Shown here piece after piece: positions 7,601 to 16,550 of a stretch of 30,414 nt of DNA. Source of the stretch: CAZOMR01 sp964580655. GTDB lineage: Bacteria > RBG-13-61-14 > CAZOMR01. The stretch is from NCBI GenBank assembly GCA_964580655.1, contig CAZOMR010000007.1, positions 1 to 30,414 on the forward strand. The letters run 5' to 3'. The position numbers and the translations under genes were made by a program. Below the pieces are notes generated by a model that was not told the DNA's origin, ran no database searches, and saw only the letters and a list, made by a program, of their open reading frames with translations. Positions within the stretch are counted from its first letter, which is position 1. Every line of letters starts with the position of its first letter.

Positions 7601-7666
7601 GTTTTTCCAATTCTTGACGCTCACTTCTATCTAAGTGCGACCAGCCGATCGCCACCACCTTAAGTG

Positions 7667-7975
7667 TTAAAGCCTAATCTCTATATCAATTCCGGCAGAG
7701 AGGTTCAGCTTGCCAAGTGCATCCACAGTGGCCTGGGTAGGCTCGATGATGTCAATCAATCTCTTGTATGTCCGGATTTCAAATTGTTCGCGGGATTTCT
7801 TATCCACATTGGGAGACCGAAGCACGCAGTATTTATTAATGCTTGTAGGCAGGGGCACTGGGCCGGATATCTTGGCGCCGGTGCGTCGCGCGGTGTCAAC
7901 GATCTCCTGTGCCGACTGGTCCAGGAGCTGATGATCGTATGCCTTGAGCCGTATCCTGATTTTCTCTGTAGCCAT
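7667..7975 (-). CDS. rpsJ: Ribosomal protein S10 / NusE
   Basis: S10 is a 30S head protein and, as NusE, links RNA polymerase with the ribosome through NusG. The 102-residue protein reads EKIRIRLKAYDHQLLDQSAQ, then TGAKISGPVPLPT and KSREQFEIRTYKRLIDI (seen), all standard. It follows tuf by 44 bases with a hairpin in the gap. In most bacteria rplC would come next; here the next gene is rplD. Confidence 0.98.
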   Translation of the reverse strand: MATEKIRIRLKAYDHQLLDQSAQEIVDTARRTGAKISGPVPLPTSINKYCVLRSPNVDKKSREQFEIRTYKRLIDIIEPTQATVDALGKLNLSAGIDIEIRL

Positions 7976-7998
7976 AAATTCTCCCTGCTTCCCCCAAT

Positions 7999-8023
7999 GT
8001 AAGGGTGTCTGTGTCGCCCTTAC
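7999..8023 (-). promoter_or_regulatory. Hairpin across the tuf stop codon, tuf-rpsJ spacer
   Basis: Minus-strand GTAAGGG (8017-8023) and CCCTTAC (7999-8005) form a perfect 7-bp stem with an 11-base loop. The 5' arm contains the TAA stop of tuf. No T-run follows, so it is not a typical intrinsic terminator. It may be an mRNA processing site or a translational-coupling element at the str/S10 junction (inference). No promoter is evident between tuf and rpsJ. Confidence 0.45.
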
Positions 8024-9225
8024 TCTATTATATCGGTGACCACTCCCGCTCCCACGGTCTTGCCCCCTTCTCGAATAGCGAACCGCAATTCCTTTTCCAT
8101 TGCGATCGGGGTGATGAGTTCCACTTCAAAATTCAGATTATCACCTGGCATAACCATCTCTACGCCGCTTGGCAAGGTTACCACACCGGTCACATCCGTT
8201 GTGCGGAAGTACAATTGCGGCCGGTATCCGGTGAAGAAGGGGGTATGCCTCCCGCCTTCCTCTTTAGTCAAGATATAGACCGTTCCCTTGAATTTCTTGT
8301 GCGGTGTGATGCTCCCTGGTTTTGCCAGGACCTGGCCTCGCTCCACCTCGTCCCGCTTGATGCCTCGCAGAAGCACGCCAATGTTGTCCCCTGCCCGGCC
8401 TTGATCCAGCACTTTGCGGAACATCTCCACGCCGGTGGCCACGGTCTTGACCGTCTCGGCAAAGCCGACTATCTCCACCTCGTCATTCACACTGACCTTG
8501 CCCCGCTCCACTCTGCCTGTAACCACGGTGCCGCGGCCGGAGATGGAGAACACGTCCTCGATTGGCATCAAGAAGGGTTTCTCCACATCCCTTACAGGCT
8601 CGGGGATATAGCTGTCAATTGCGTCCATCAGCTTCAAGATAGAGCCGTAAGATTCCTCGGATTTATCCCCTTGCAAAACCTTCAAGGCCGAGCCGCGGAT
8701 AATCGGTATCTCCTCTCCGGGAAAGTTATATTCCGTAAGCAGGTCTCGAACCTCCAGTTCGACAAGGTCAAGAAGCTCCGGGTCATCCAGAAGGTCTATC
8801 TTGTTGAGATATACCACTATGCTCGGCACATTCACCTGCCTTGCAAGCAGGACGTGCTCCCGCGTCTGCGGCATAGGCCCGTCCGCGGCGCTGACCACGA
8901 GTATTGCTCCATCCATCTGTGCCGCGCCGGTGATCATGTTCTTGATGTAATCCGCGTGTCCGGGGCAGTCCACGTGCGCATAATGGCGATTGTCGGTCTC
9001 GTATTCCACATGCGATGTCGCGATGGTCAGGATTTTTGTTTCACTTCTTCTGCCCTGTGAGATGCTCGCTTTTGCCACATCATCATAAGACATCTCCTGC
9101 GCCATCCCCTTTTCCGCCATTACCTTGGTTATAGCCGCGGTCAACGCGGTTTTGCCGTGGTCAATATGCCCGATCGTTCCCACATTCACATGTGGCTTGG
9201 TCCTCTCAAATTTTGGTTTACCCAT
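8020..9225 (-). CDS. tuf: Translation elongation factor Tu with unusual switch I
   Basis: EF-Tu delivers aminoacyl-tRNA to the ribosome as a GTP complex. The P-loop is GHIDHGKT (residues 19-26), switch II DCPGHADYIKNM contains the catalytic His90, and NKID and the SAL-type GSALK base motifs are present (seen). Domains 2 and 3 are complete (PFLMPIEDVFSISGRGTVVT; GRHTPFFTGYRPQLYFRTTD). Switch I differs: instead of the usual APEEKARGITI it reads ASISQGRRSETKILTI at residues 53-68, about five residues longer. The Mg-binding Thr is kept (T67) but the RG pair is lost. The frame is continuous, with no sign of a frameshift. 401 residues. The only tuf copy in the window. Confidence 0.96.
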   Translation of the reverse strand: MGKPKFERTKPHVNVGTIGHIDHGKTALTAAITKVMAEKGMAQEMSYDDVAKASISQGRRSETKILTIATSHVEYETDNRHYAHVDCPGHADYIKNMITGAAQMDGAILVVSAADGPMPQTREHVLLARQVNVPSIVVYLNKIDLLDDPELLDLVELEVRDLLTEYNFPGEEIPIIRGSALKVLQGDKSEESYGSILKLMDAIDSYIPEPVRDVEKPFLMPIEDVFSISGRGTVVTGRVERGKVSVNDEVEIVGFAETVKTVATGVEMFRKVLDQGRAGDNIGVLLRGIKRDEVERGQVLAKPGSITPHKKFKGTVYILTKEEGGRHTPFFTGYRPQLYFRTTDVTGVVTLPSGVEMVMPGDNLNFEVELITPIAMEKELRFAIREGGKTVGAGVVTDIIE

Positions 9226-9264
9226 TACTCAACCCTCCTTACAGTGGCTTGATCGGTGGATACA

Positions 9265-11346
9265 TCAATATCCCCGAAGCTTAGTTAACAACTCCTTTAA
9301 TAAACCCTCAGGCACCATCTGATAATGCGAAAATATCATGGTGAAAGTAGCCCGCCCCTGGCTGAGCGAGCGCAGGTTATTGACATATCCGAAGGACTCT
9401 GCAAGCGGCATTTTTGCCTTGATGATCTGCGCACCGCGGCTTGTCTCCGTGCCCAGAATCTCCGCACGCCGACTCCTGAGGTCGCGCAGGACGTCCCCAA
9501 AATACTCCCCCGGGGTAATCACCTCAAGGGACATCATTGGCTCGAGCAGGGTGGGTTTGCCCTTTTTGCACGCCTCTTTGAATGCCAGGCTTCCTGCGAT
9601 CTCGAACGAGAAATCCGAGGAATCCTCCTCGTGAAAAGCCCCGTCCAGTAAAATGGCCTTGATGTCCACAACCGGATATCCGACAAGCTCTCCCACTTCC
9701 ATTGCGCCCTTGACGCCCCGCTCCACTGCTGGAATATAGTGCTTCGGCACCCTGCCCTCTTTCACCGCACTCTCGAAAGCAAACCCCTGTCCCTGCATAA
9801 GTGGTTCAAACCTCATTTTGACCACGCCGTAATGACCGTGTCCTCCAGTCTGCTTGATAAACCGGCCTTCCACGTCGCAGGCCTCTGTGATGGTCTCCCT
9901 GTAAGCCACCAGCGGCTTTCCCACATTGGCCTTCAGTTTGTATTCCCGAAACAGGCGATCCACGATGACCTCCAGGTGAAGTTCGCCCATTCCCGAGATC
10001 AATGTTTCGCCTGTTTCCTTATTCTGCTTTACCTGAAAAGACGGGTCCTCGTCCTCCAGCCTGCGGAGCGAGCTCTGGAGTCTTTCCTGATCCGCCCTGG
10101 TCTTGGGCTCGATGGCTATGCTGAGCACAGGTTCGGGTCTTTCCATCCCGGCCAGTATGATCTGCTTGTGCTCTGCACAGAGGGTATCCCCTGTATGGGT
10201 ATGCTTGAGCCCCAATACCCCTGCTATATCCCCGGCATAAAGCTCCTTTATCTCCTCTCGCTTGTTGGCATGCATCTTCAAAAGCCTGCCGGCCCTCTCT
10301 CTCTTTTTTGAACTTGCGTTGTAAATCGTCTGTCCGCTCTTCAGAGAGCCGGAGTATACCCTGATAAAATGCAGGGATCCCACAAAAGGATCATTCATCA
10401 GCTTGAAGGCCAATGCCGTGAAGGGCTCCTTGTCTTCCGCTTTGCGCTCCTCATCCTTTCCACTCTTTGGATGCACTCCCTTTATCGGGGGGACATCCAG
10501 TGGAGAGGGCAGGTAATCCAGAATTGCCTCCAACAGTGGCTGAACCCCCTTATTCCTGAAGGCCGCTCCGCAAAGGGTTGGGACCACCTCTAATGCCAGG
10601 GTAGCCCTTCGTATGGCCTTGCGAACCTGATCCTCGCTGATCTGGTCAGCCTCAAGATAGAGGTCCATAAATTCCTCGTCATTTTCAGCCAGGGTTTCGA
10701 TCATCCTCTTTCGCGCGGCCTCCGCCGTGTTCTCGAGTTCCGCTGGCACAGGTATCTCCCTGAAACGCGCTCCCAGTGTCTCATCATCGTAGACGATCCC
10801 CTTCATCCCGATAAGATCAATCACTCCGGTGAACTTATCCTCCGCTCCTATAGGAATCTGTACTGCCAGTGGCACTGCCGAAAGCCTCTCCTGAATCATA
10901 TCCAGTACCCGAGAGTAGTCTGCTCCGATTCTATCCATCTTGTTGACAAACGCGATCCTCGGAATGCGGAACTTGTCTGCCTGGCGCCAGACAGCCTCCG
11001 ACTGCGGCTCCACTCCACCGTATGCACAGAAGATGGCCACTGCCCCGTCCAGGACCATGAGCGATCGTTCCACCTCAATGGTGAAATCCACATGCCCCGG
11101 GGTATCAATGATGTTGATCCTGTGGTCGCGCCAGAGGCAAGCGGTGGCCGCGGAGGTGATTGTAATTCCACGCTCCTGCTCCTGCTCCATCCAGTCCGTG
11201 ACAGTAGTGCCTTCATCCACCTCACCTATCCGGTATGTGACCCCGGTATAATAGAGCATCCGCTCCGTAGTGGTAGTCTTGCCCGCATCAATGTGGGCCA
11301 TGATCCCGATATTTCGAGTCTTATCAAGCGGTATTGCTCTAGCCAC
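9265..11346 (-). CDS. fusA: Elongation factor G
   Basis: EF-G is the GTPase that drives ribosomal translocation and, with RRF, subunit recycling. The 693-residue protein has all G motifs: AHIDAGKTTTTERML (P-loop), ERGITITSAAT (canonical switch I, in contrast with the EF-Tu here), DTPGHVDFTIEVERS and NKMDR (seen). Domain IV (TGGHGHYGVVKMRFEP) and the C-terminal domain V (PLAESFGYVNNLRSLSQGRA) are complete. The start is GTG with AGAGG six bases upstream. It sits 74 bases after rpsG and 39 before tuf in the usual str order. Confidence 0.98.
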   Translation of the reverse strand: MARAIPLDKTRNIGIMAHIDAGKTTTTERMLYYTGVTYRIGEVDEGTTVTDWMEQEQERGITITSAATACLWRDHRINIIDTPGHVDFTIEVERSLMVLDGAVAIFCAYGGVEPQSEAVWRQADKFRIPRIAFVNKMDRIGADYSRVLDMIQERLSAVPLAVQIPIGAEDKFTGVIDLIGMKGIVYDDETLGARFREIPVPAELENTAEAARKRMIETLAENDEEFMDLYLEADQISEDQVRKAIRRATLALEVVPTLCGAAFRNKGVQPLLEAILDYLPSPLDVPPIKGVHPKSGKDEERKAEDKEPFTALAFKLMNDPFVGSLHFIRVYSGSLKSGQTIYNASSKKRERAGRLLKMHANKREEIKELYAGDIAGVLGLKHTHTGDTLCAEHKQIILAGMERPEPVLSIAIEPKTRADQERLQSSLRRLEDEDPSFQVKQNKETGETLISGMGELHLEVIVDRLFREYKLKANVGKPLVAYRETITEACDVEGRFIKQTGGHGHYGVVKMRFEPLMQGQGFAFESAVKEGRVPKHYIPAVERGVKGAMEVGELVGYPVVDIKAILLDGAFHEEDSSDFSFEIAGSLAFKEACKKGKPTLLEPMMSLEVITPGEYFGDVLRDLRSRRAEILGTETSRGAQIIKAKMPLAESFGYVNNLRSLSQGRATFTMIFSHYQMVPEGLLKELLTKLRGY

Positions 11347-11420
11347 CTTTTACCTCTTTGTCCTTGATACACCCTGCCACTCTCTGTGAACACCCCGCAG
11401 TTTGAGCACAGCATCTTCTC

Positions 11421-11891
11421 TTACCAGCGATAGTGAGCAAAGGCCTTGTTGGCCTCGGCCATCCTGTGCACATCCTCCCGCTTCTTTATCGCGCCGCCGC
11501 GAGTTTCCGCGGCATCCATAAGCTCAGCGGCCAAGCGCTCGGCCATGGTTCGTCCGCCTCGCTCCTTCGAATATTGAATCAACCAGCGGATCGCCAGCGC
11601 CTCCCTGCGCTTGGTCCGTACCTCCACAGGAACCTGATAGTTGGCCCCGCCGACACGCCTGGATTTAACCTCCAGCATCGGTTCAACATTCTTCAGCGCC
11701 TTCTTCAATACCTCAAGAGGGTCTTGCTTGGTCTTGTCCGCGATGATGTCCAGTGCGCCGTAAAGAACCCTTTCTGCAAGGCTCTTTTTGCCGCAACGCA
11801 TTATCCCGTTAATGAACTTGGTTACCTGCACATCGTGATATATCGGGTCCTCCAAGATAACCCTCTCTGAAACCCCTCTCTTTCTTGGCAT
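11421..11891 (-). CDS. rpsG: Ribosomal protein S7
   Basis: S7 nucleates the 30S head and contacts the E-site tRNA; in E. coli it represses the str operon by binding the rpsL-rpsG spacer. The 156-residue protein has KFINGIMRCGKKSLAERVLY, RRVGGANYQVPVEVRTKRRE and the C-terminal KKREDVHRMAEANKAFAHYRW (seen). Length is normal. The 68-base spacer after rpsL is AT-rich and strongly palindromic. Confidence 0.98.
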   Translation of the reverse strand: MPRKRGVSERVILEDPIYHDVQVTKFINGIMRCGKKSLAERVLYGALDIIADKTKQDPLEVLKKALKNVEPMLEVKSRRVGGANYQVPVEVRTKRREALAIRWLIQYSKERGGRTMAERLAAELMDAAETRGGAIKKREDVHRMAEANKAFAHYRW

Positions 11892-11907
11892 TTCTTATCC
11901 TCACATG

Positions 11908-11961
11908 AAAAAAATTTGAAAAGGCTTCCTCTTCTATTAAAAAGCTATCCCAAATTTTTTT
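11908..11961 (-). promoter_or_regulatory. Large intercistronic hairpin between rpsL and rpsG
   Basis: The arms AAAAAAATTTG and CAAATTTTTTT (11951-11961 and 11908-11918 on the forward strand) are perfectly complementary over 11 bases. They enclose a second stem, GCTTTTT with AGGAAGC (G-T pairs allowed), around an AATAGAAG loop. The 5' arm overlaps the rpsL stop and the 3' arm ends 17 bases before the rpsG ATG. In E. coli this same spacer is the S7 autoregulatory site, so a comparable role is plausible (inference). The terminal T7 also allows an attenuator reading. Confidence 0.5.
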
Positions 11962-12331
11962 ACTTGGGCCTCTTGGCCCCGTATTTTGAGCGGCTCTGAC
12001 GCCTGTTTTCCACACCCATTGCGTCAAGGGCCCCTCGGATTATGTGATAGCGTACACCCGGCAGATCCTTGACCCTTCCTCCGCGGACCAGGACAACGGA
12101 GTGTTCCTGCAGGTTATGTCCTATCCCGGGAACATAGGTTGCAACCTCGTATCCGTTGGTCAATCGGACCCTTGCCACCTTGCGCAAGGCCGAGTTAGGC
12201 TTCTTCGGGGTAAATGTGGTCACCCGCATGCAAACCCCGCGTTTCTGCGGACAGCGATCCAATGCACGAGACCTGGTTTTCTTTCGCACCCTCTCTCGTC
12301 CGTGCCGCACAAGTTGGTTAATTGTAGGCAT
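11960..12331 (-). CDS. rpsL: Ribosomal protein S12
   Basis: S12 is at the decoding centre and controls accuracy; changes at its conserved lysines give streptomycin resistance. The 123-residue protein starts MPTINQLVRHGRERVRKKTR. It has TTFTPKKPNSALRKVARVRL (wild-type lysine retained) and LVRGGRVKDLPGVRYHIIRG (seen). It is the first gene after a strong promoter, with GGAGAGAGG as Shine-Dalgarno, and heads the str group. Confidence 0.99.
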   Translation of the reverse strand: MPTINQLVRHGRERVRKKTRSRALDRCPQKRGVCMRVTTFTPKKPNSALRKVARVRLTNGYEVATYVPGIGHNLQEHSVVLVRGGRVKDLPGVRYHIIRGALDAMGVENRRQSRSKYGAKRPK

Positions 12332-12360
12332 TCACCTCTCTCCGAAAATTTAATCTTCCT

Positions 12361-12388
12361 ATTATATATATTTTCTGCTCTTTGTCAA
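12361..12388 (-). promoter_or_regulatory. Sigma70-type promoter of the str group (rpsL)
   Basis: On the minus strand a perfect TTGACA (12383-12388) is separated by 16 bases from a perfect TATAAT (12361-12366). The predicted start is near 12354, giving a leader of about 22 bases before the rpsL ATG. It lies in the 121-base gap after rpoC, where no clear terminator is visible, so rpoBC readthrough may add to expression. Both boxes are seen directly; activity is inferred. Confidence 0.85.
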
Positions 12389-12452
12389 TAACTTCTTTCA
12401 AAAGCCGTCTTAAAACCCACTTTTATATCGCAGTCCCACCTCTTCTGGCCAC

Positions 12453-15400
12453 TCATGCGCTGATTTCCTCGGGCTTCCCCTCGGTCTCCTCGACCTCGAT
12501 TCCCAGTGCCTGGTATCGGCTCATCCCGGTTCCTGCCGGAATCAGCCGGCCCATGATCACATTCTCTTTCAAACCCCGTAGGTGGTCAATCTTTCCAGCT
12601 ATGCATGCCTCTGTCAGCACCCGGGTCGTCTCCTGGAAGCTGGCCGCGGAGATGAAGCTCTCGGTGGTCAGGCTGGCCTTGGTGATCCCCAGGAGAAGTG
12701 GCTCAGCCGTGGCTGGTTTTTTCTTCGCCTTTAAGGCCTCCTCGTTCACCCGATTGAAGGTTTCCTTATCAACCTGGTCTCCGTTCAGAAATTCTGTATC
12801 GCCCGGATCCACTATCCGGACCTTTTTAAGCATCTGCCGGACAATGACCTCGATGTGTTTGTCATTGATGCGCACGCCTTGCAGTCGGTAAACCTGCTGA
12901 ACCTCATCCACCAGATATTTTGCCAGCTCCTTTTCCTTCAACACCCGCAGGATGTCATGGGGATTGGCAGACCCCTCCATCAGGGGCTCACCGGCCCGGA
13001 CAAAATCTCCCTCGTGCACCAGGATCGGCTTTCCCTTGGGAACCAGATACTCCTTGGGCTCTCCGACTTCCGGCGCGACGATGACAGTGCGTTTTCCCTT
13101 GGCATCAGGGCCCAGCTTGATGTTCCCGTCAATCTCGGAGATGATGGCCAGCTCTTTGGGTTTGCGTGCCTCGAACAATTCAGCTATCCGGGGCAGACCT
13201 CCCGTGATGTCCTTGGTCTTGGTGGTCTCTCTCGGTATCTTGGCAATGATGTCCCCTGCAGAGACATCCTGGCCTTCTTCCACCACCACATTGACGCCCA
13301 CTGGAAGGAAATAGCGTGCCATGTTGTTTGAGCCGGGTATCTTCAGGGTTTTCCCTGCCGGGTCCTTGATTGATATCCTGGGCCGCAGGTCAGGGTTCTT
13401 GGAGGGTATTATAACCTTTCTTGAGAACCCGGTGCGTTCATCCACCTGCTCTACCATTGTGAGATGTTCTGTGACGTCGCCGAACTTTATCTTTCCATCC
13501 ACCTCTGTAAGGATCGGACTGGAATGCGGGTCCCACTCTGCAATCAGGGTTTCCGGTTTTACCTGCTGGCCGTCTTTTACTTTGATCTCCGCTCCATAAA
13601 GGATTGGGAATTTTTCCACCTCTCTGCCCGAATCATCCATTACCACTATCAAACCGTGGCGATTCATCGCAACCTGACTTCCATCCTTCTTGGCCACGGT
13701 ACTCAAATTGTCAAATTTGGTCTTTCCGGCAGTGCTTGTTATATGCGTGGACTGCTCCGCCTGGCCAGCCGCGGCCCCGCCGATATGGAAGGTTCTCATG
13801 GTCAACTGCGTGCCGGGCTCGCCGATGGATTGCGCCGCGATCACCCCTACGGCTTCGCCCAGGTTGACCTCATGACCGCGGGCCAGGTCAAGGCCGTAAC
13901 ATTTGGAACAAATCCCCCAGGGCGCCTGGCAGGTCAGGGCCGAACGGATGGCTACACGCTCGATGCCTGCCTGCTCTATCTTACTGGCCACATCCTCGTC
14001 TATCATCTGGTTGGCCTTGCAGATGATGTTGCCCAGGTGATCGTGTATATCCCGCAGGGCCACCCTTCCCAGGACCCTGTCAGCCACGGGTTCAATCACC
14101 TTTCCGGCTTCGAGTAAGGGGGTTATCTCGATGCCATCGAGGGTGCCGCAGTCATCTATAGTGATCATCACATCCTGGGCCACATCCACGAGCCGCCGTG
14201 TGAGGTATCCTGAGTTGGCTGTCTTGAGCGCGGTATCAGCCAGACCCTTGCGCGCGCCGTGTGTGGAAACAAAGTATTGCAAGACGCTGAGTCCCTCTCG
14301 GAAGTTGGCGGTGATCGGGGTCTCGATGATTTCACCGGATGGTTTGGCCATAAGTCCCCTCATCCCGGCGAGCTGGCGCACCTGCTGAGATGAACCGCGG
14401 GCCCCGGACTCCACCATCATGTAAATAGGATTGAACCCCTCAACTGCTATTTCCTTGCCTTCCTTTGTCTTGATTTTATCTGTGCGAAGTTCCCGGTTAA
14501 GCTCGTCGGAGATGGCATCCGACACGCGTCCCCAGCGGTCTACCACCTTGTTATATTTCTCTCCCGCAGTGATTATCCCGTCCTGGTATTTATCCTCGAT
14601 TTCCTTCACATCCTCAATGGCCTCCTTGAGCAGGTTCTCTTTCTGTACGGGTATCTTGAGGTCATCCACTGCGATGGAAACCCCGGCGAGGGTGGCATAC
14701 TCGAAACCAAGGGTGCGAAGCCGGTCGGAAATCAGGACCGTATCCTTCAGTCCTGCGAGTTGGTAACAAAGATAAATCAGGTCATCCACTTGCTTCTTTT
14801 TGAAAACGCGGTTGATGACAGAAAAGGGTATCTGGTGCGGCACCACTTCCGATATGAAAATCCGGCCTGGGGTGGTGGTTTCAACCTTTCCTTTGAACCG
14901 GACCTTTATCCTGGCATGCAGGTCTATTTGTCCGTCCTCATATGCCAAGCGGACCTCTTCGGGGCAAGAGAATGCTTTGCCGCTTCCCTTGGATAGCGGG
15001 TCCTCCCTTGAGAGATAGTATAATCCGAGGATTATGTCCTGTGTAGGGCTGATGATAGGCTTGCCGTGTGCGGGTGAGAGGATGTTGTTCGTGCTCATGA
15101 TAAGCACCCTGGCTTCCACCTGTGCCTCCAGGGATAGCGGGACATGCACTGCCATCTGGTCTCCGTCAAAATCCGCGTTGAATGCCTGGCAGACCAGTGG
15201 ATGAAGCTGGATTGCCTTGCCCTCGATCAACACCGGCTCAAAGGCCTGTATTCCAAGTCGGTGCAATGTGGGAGCACGGTTTAGAAGAACAGGGTGTTCC
15301 CTGATAACCTCCTCCAGGATGTCCCATACCTCGGCACTTTCTTTCTCTACCAATTTCTTGGCCACTTTGATCGAGCTCGCAAGACCCCGCTCCTCCAGTT

Positions 15401-16550
15401 TGCTGAAGATGAAGGGCTTGAACAACTCCAGGGCCATTTTTTTGGGGAGTCCGCATTGATGAAGGCGCAGTTCCGGCCCCACCACTATCACGGACCGGCC
15501 GGAATAGTCCACTCGTTTGCCAAGAAGGTTTTGCCGGAATCTTCCCTGTTTGCCACGGAGCATGTCGGAAAGACTCTTGAGTGGTCTCTTGTCCGGGCCG
15601 TTGATGGTCCTGCCGCGCTTGCCGTTGTCAAAGAGCGCATCCACCGCCTCCTGGAGCATCCTTTTCTCATTCCGGATGATGATGTCGGGCGCGTTCAGTT
15701 CAATAAGCCGTTTCAAGCGATTATTGCGGTTGATCACTCTGCGATAGAGGTCATTGAGGTCCGAGGTGGCAAAGCGCCCTCCATCCAGTGGAACAAGAGG
15801 CCTGAGGTCAGGGGGAAGAACCGGGATCCTCTTCATGATCATCCATTCCGGTTTGTTGCCTGAATTCTGGAATGACTCCGCCACCTTCAGGCGCTTGACC
15901 AGCTTGGCCAGCCGGGCCTCGGACTTGGTCTTCTTTATCTCCATCCGGAGCCGGGCGATGAACTCCTCCAGGTCAATCCCGGCCAGCATCTCCCTTATGG
16001 TCTCTGCTCCCATGCCGGCCTTGAAGTGGTATCCCTCGGCTACAAGCTTGCGATATTTCTCCTCACTGAGGATCGTGCCTGTATCGAGATCGGTGTTACC
16101 GGGGTCCGTCACCACATAGGACTCGTAATAGAGCACCTTCTCCAGGTCCTTGGCCGTCATGTCCAGGACTATCCCGATCCTGCAAGGAAGGCTCTTGAAA
16201 AACCATATATGCGCAACAGGTGTAGCCAGGTCAATATGTCCGAGCCTCTCTCGGCGGACCTTGGACTTTATCACCTCGACTCCACACTTCTCGCAGGTGA
16301 TGCCGCGATGCTTCATCCGCTTGTATTTGCCGCAGTTGCATTCGTAATCCTTGACCGGGCCGAAAATCCTTGCGCAGAAAAGCCCGTCGCGCTCCGGCTT
16401 GAATGTCCGATAATTAATGGTCTCGGGCTTCTTCACCTCTCCGTGCGACCACTCCTTGATTTTATCCGGGCTGGCGATGGAAATCCGGACAGCGCTGAAG
16501 CTCAGCGGACTCTTCGGTTTTTCAAACAGCCCGAAAGCCAGGTCTTTCAC
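12453..16550 (-). CDS. rpoC: RNA polymerase beta' subunit
   Basis: This is the catalytic beta' subunit of RNA polymerase. The N-terminal zinc site is C71, C73, C86 and C89 (CNCGKYKRMKHRGITCEKC). The catalytic Mg-binding loop NADFDGDQMAVHVPL is intact, roughly a third of the way along. The second zinc site is built from C in DDCGTLDG and the CQAPWGICSKC cluster, followed by the bridge-helix and trigger-loop region GEPGTQLTMRTFHIGGAA (seen). The product has 1365 residues, as in proteobacterial-type polymerases without very large lineage insertions. The start is GTG with AGGAG close upstream. It follows rpoB by 54 bases. Confidence 0.99.
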   Translation of the reverse strand: MKDLAFGLFEKPKSPLSFSAVRISIASPDKIKEWSHGEVKKPETINYRTFKPERDGLFCARIFGPVKDYECNCGKYKRMKHRGITCEKCGVEVIKSKVRRERLGHIDLATPVAHIWFFKSLPCRIGIVLDMTAKDLEKVLYYESYVVTDPGNTDLDTGTILSEEKYRKLVAEGYHFKAGMGAETIREMLAGIDLEEFIARLRMEIKKTKSEARLAKLVKRLKVAESFQNSGNKPEWMIMKRIPVLPPDLRPLVPLDGGRFATSDLNDLYRRVINRNNRLKRLIELNAPDIIIRNEKRMLQEAVDALFDNGKRGRTINGPDKRPLKSLSDMLRGKQGRFRQNLLGKRVDYSGRSVIVVGPELRLHQCGLPKKMALELFKPFIFSKLEERGLASSIKVAKKLVEKESAEVWDILEEVIREHPVLLNRAPTLHRLGIQAFEPVLIEGKAIQLHPLVCQAFNADFDGDQMAVHVPLSLEAQVEARVLIMSTNNILSPAHGKPIISPTQDIILGLYYLSREDPLSKGSGKAFSCPEEVRLAYEDGQIDLHARIKVRFKGKVETTTPGRIFISEVVPHQIPFSVINRVFKKKQVDDLIYLCYQLAGLKDTVLISDRLRTLGFEYATLAGVSIAVDDLKIPVQKENLLKEAIEDVKEIEDKYQDGIITAGEKYNKVVDRWGRVSDAISDELNRELRTDKIKTKEGKEIAVEGFNPIYMMVESGARGSSQQVRQLAGMRGLMAKPSGEIIETPITANFREGLSVLQYFVSTHGARKGLADTALKTANSGYLTRRLVDVAQDVMITIDDCGTLDGIEITPLLEAGKVIEPVADRVLGRVALRDIHDHLGNIICKANQMIDEDVASKIEQAGIERVAIRSALTCQAPWGICSKCYGLDLARGHEVNLGEAVGVIAAQSIGEPGTQLTMRTFHIGGAAAGQAEQSTHITSTAGKTKFDNLSTVAKKDGSQVAMNRHGLIVVMDDSGREVEKFPILYGAEIKVKDGQQVKPETLIAEWDPHSSPILTEVDGKIKFGDVTEHLTMVEQVDERTGFSRKVIIPSKNPDLRPRISIKDPAGKTLKIPGSNNMARYFLPVGVNVVVEEGQDVSAGDIIAKIPRETTKTKDITGGLPRIAELFEARKPKELAIISEIDGNIKLGPDAKGKRTVIVAPEVGEPKEYLVPKGKPILVHEGDFVRAGEPLMEGSANPHDILRVLKEKELAKYLVDEVQQVYRLQGVRINDKHIEVIVRQMLKKVRIVDPGDTEFLNGDQVDKETFNRVNEEALKAKKKPATAEPLLLGITKASLTTESFISAASFQETTRVLTEACIAGKIDHLRGLKENVIMGRLIPAGTGMSRYQALGIEVEETEGKPEEISA

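Noticed and set aside
7563..7658. A 32-residue upstream extension of L4 with a WSHLDRSERQELEK stretch that faintly recalls the start of IS30-type transposases
   Set aside because: The resemblance is short and weak, with no terminal repeats or further transposase sequence. L4 similarity begins only at the later ATG. I do not claim an insertion-sequence scar.
8005..9060. A 351-codon plus-strand open frame antisense to tuf
   Set aside because: It is the shadow of the highly conserved EF-Tu gene; the protein matches no family I recognise, and tuf is certain on the other strand.
13464..14117. Long plus-strand open frames antisense to rpoC and rpoB (also 19809-20585)
   Set aside because: They lie inside certain RNA polymerase genes and show no domain or plausible ribosome-binding site of their own.
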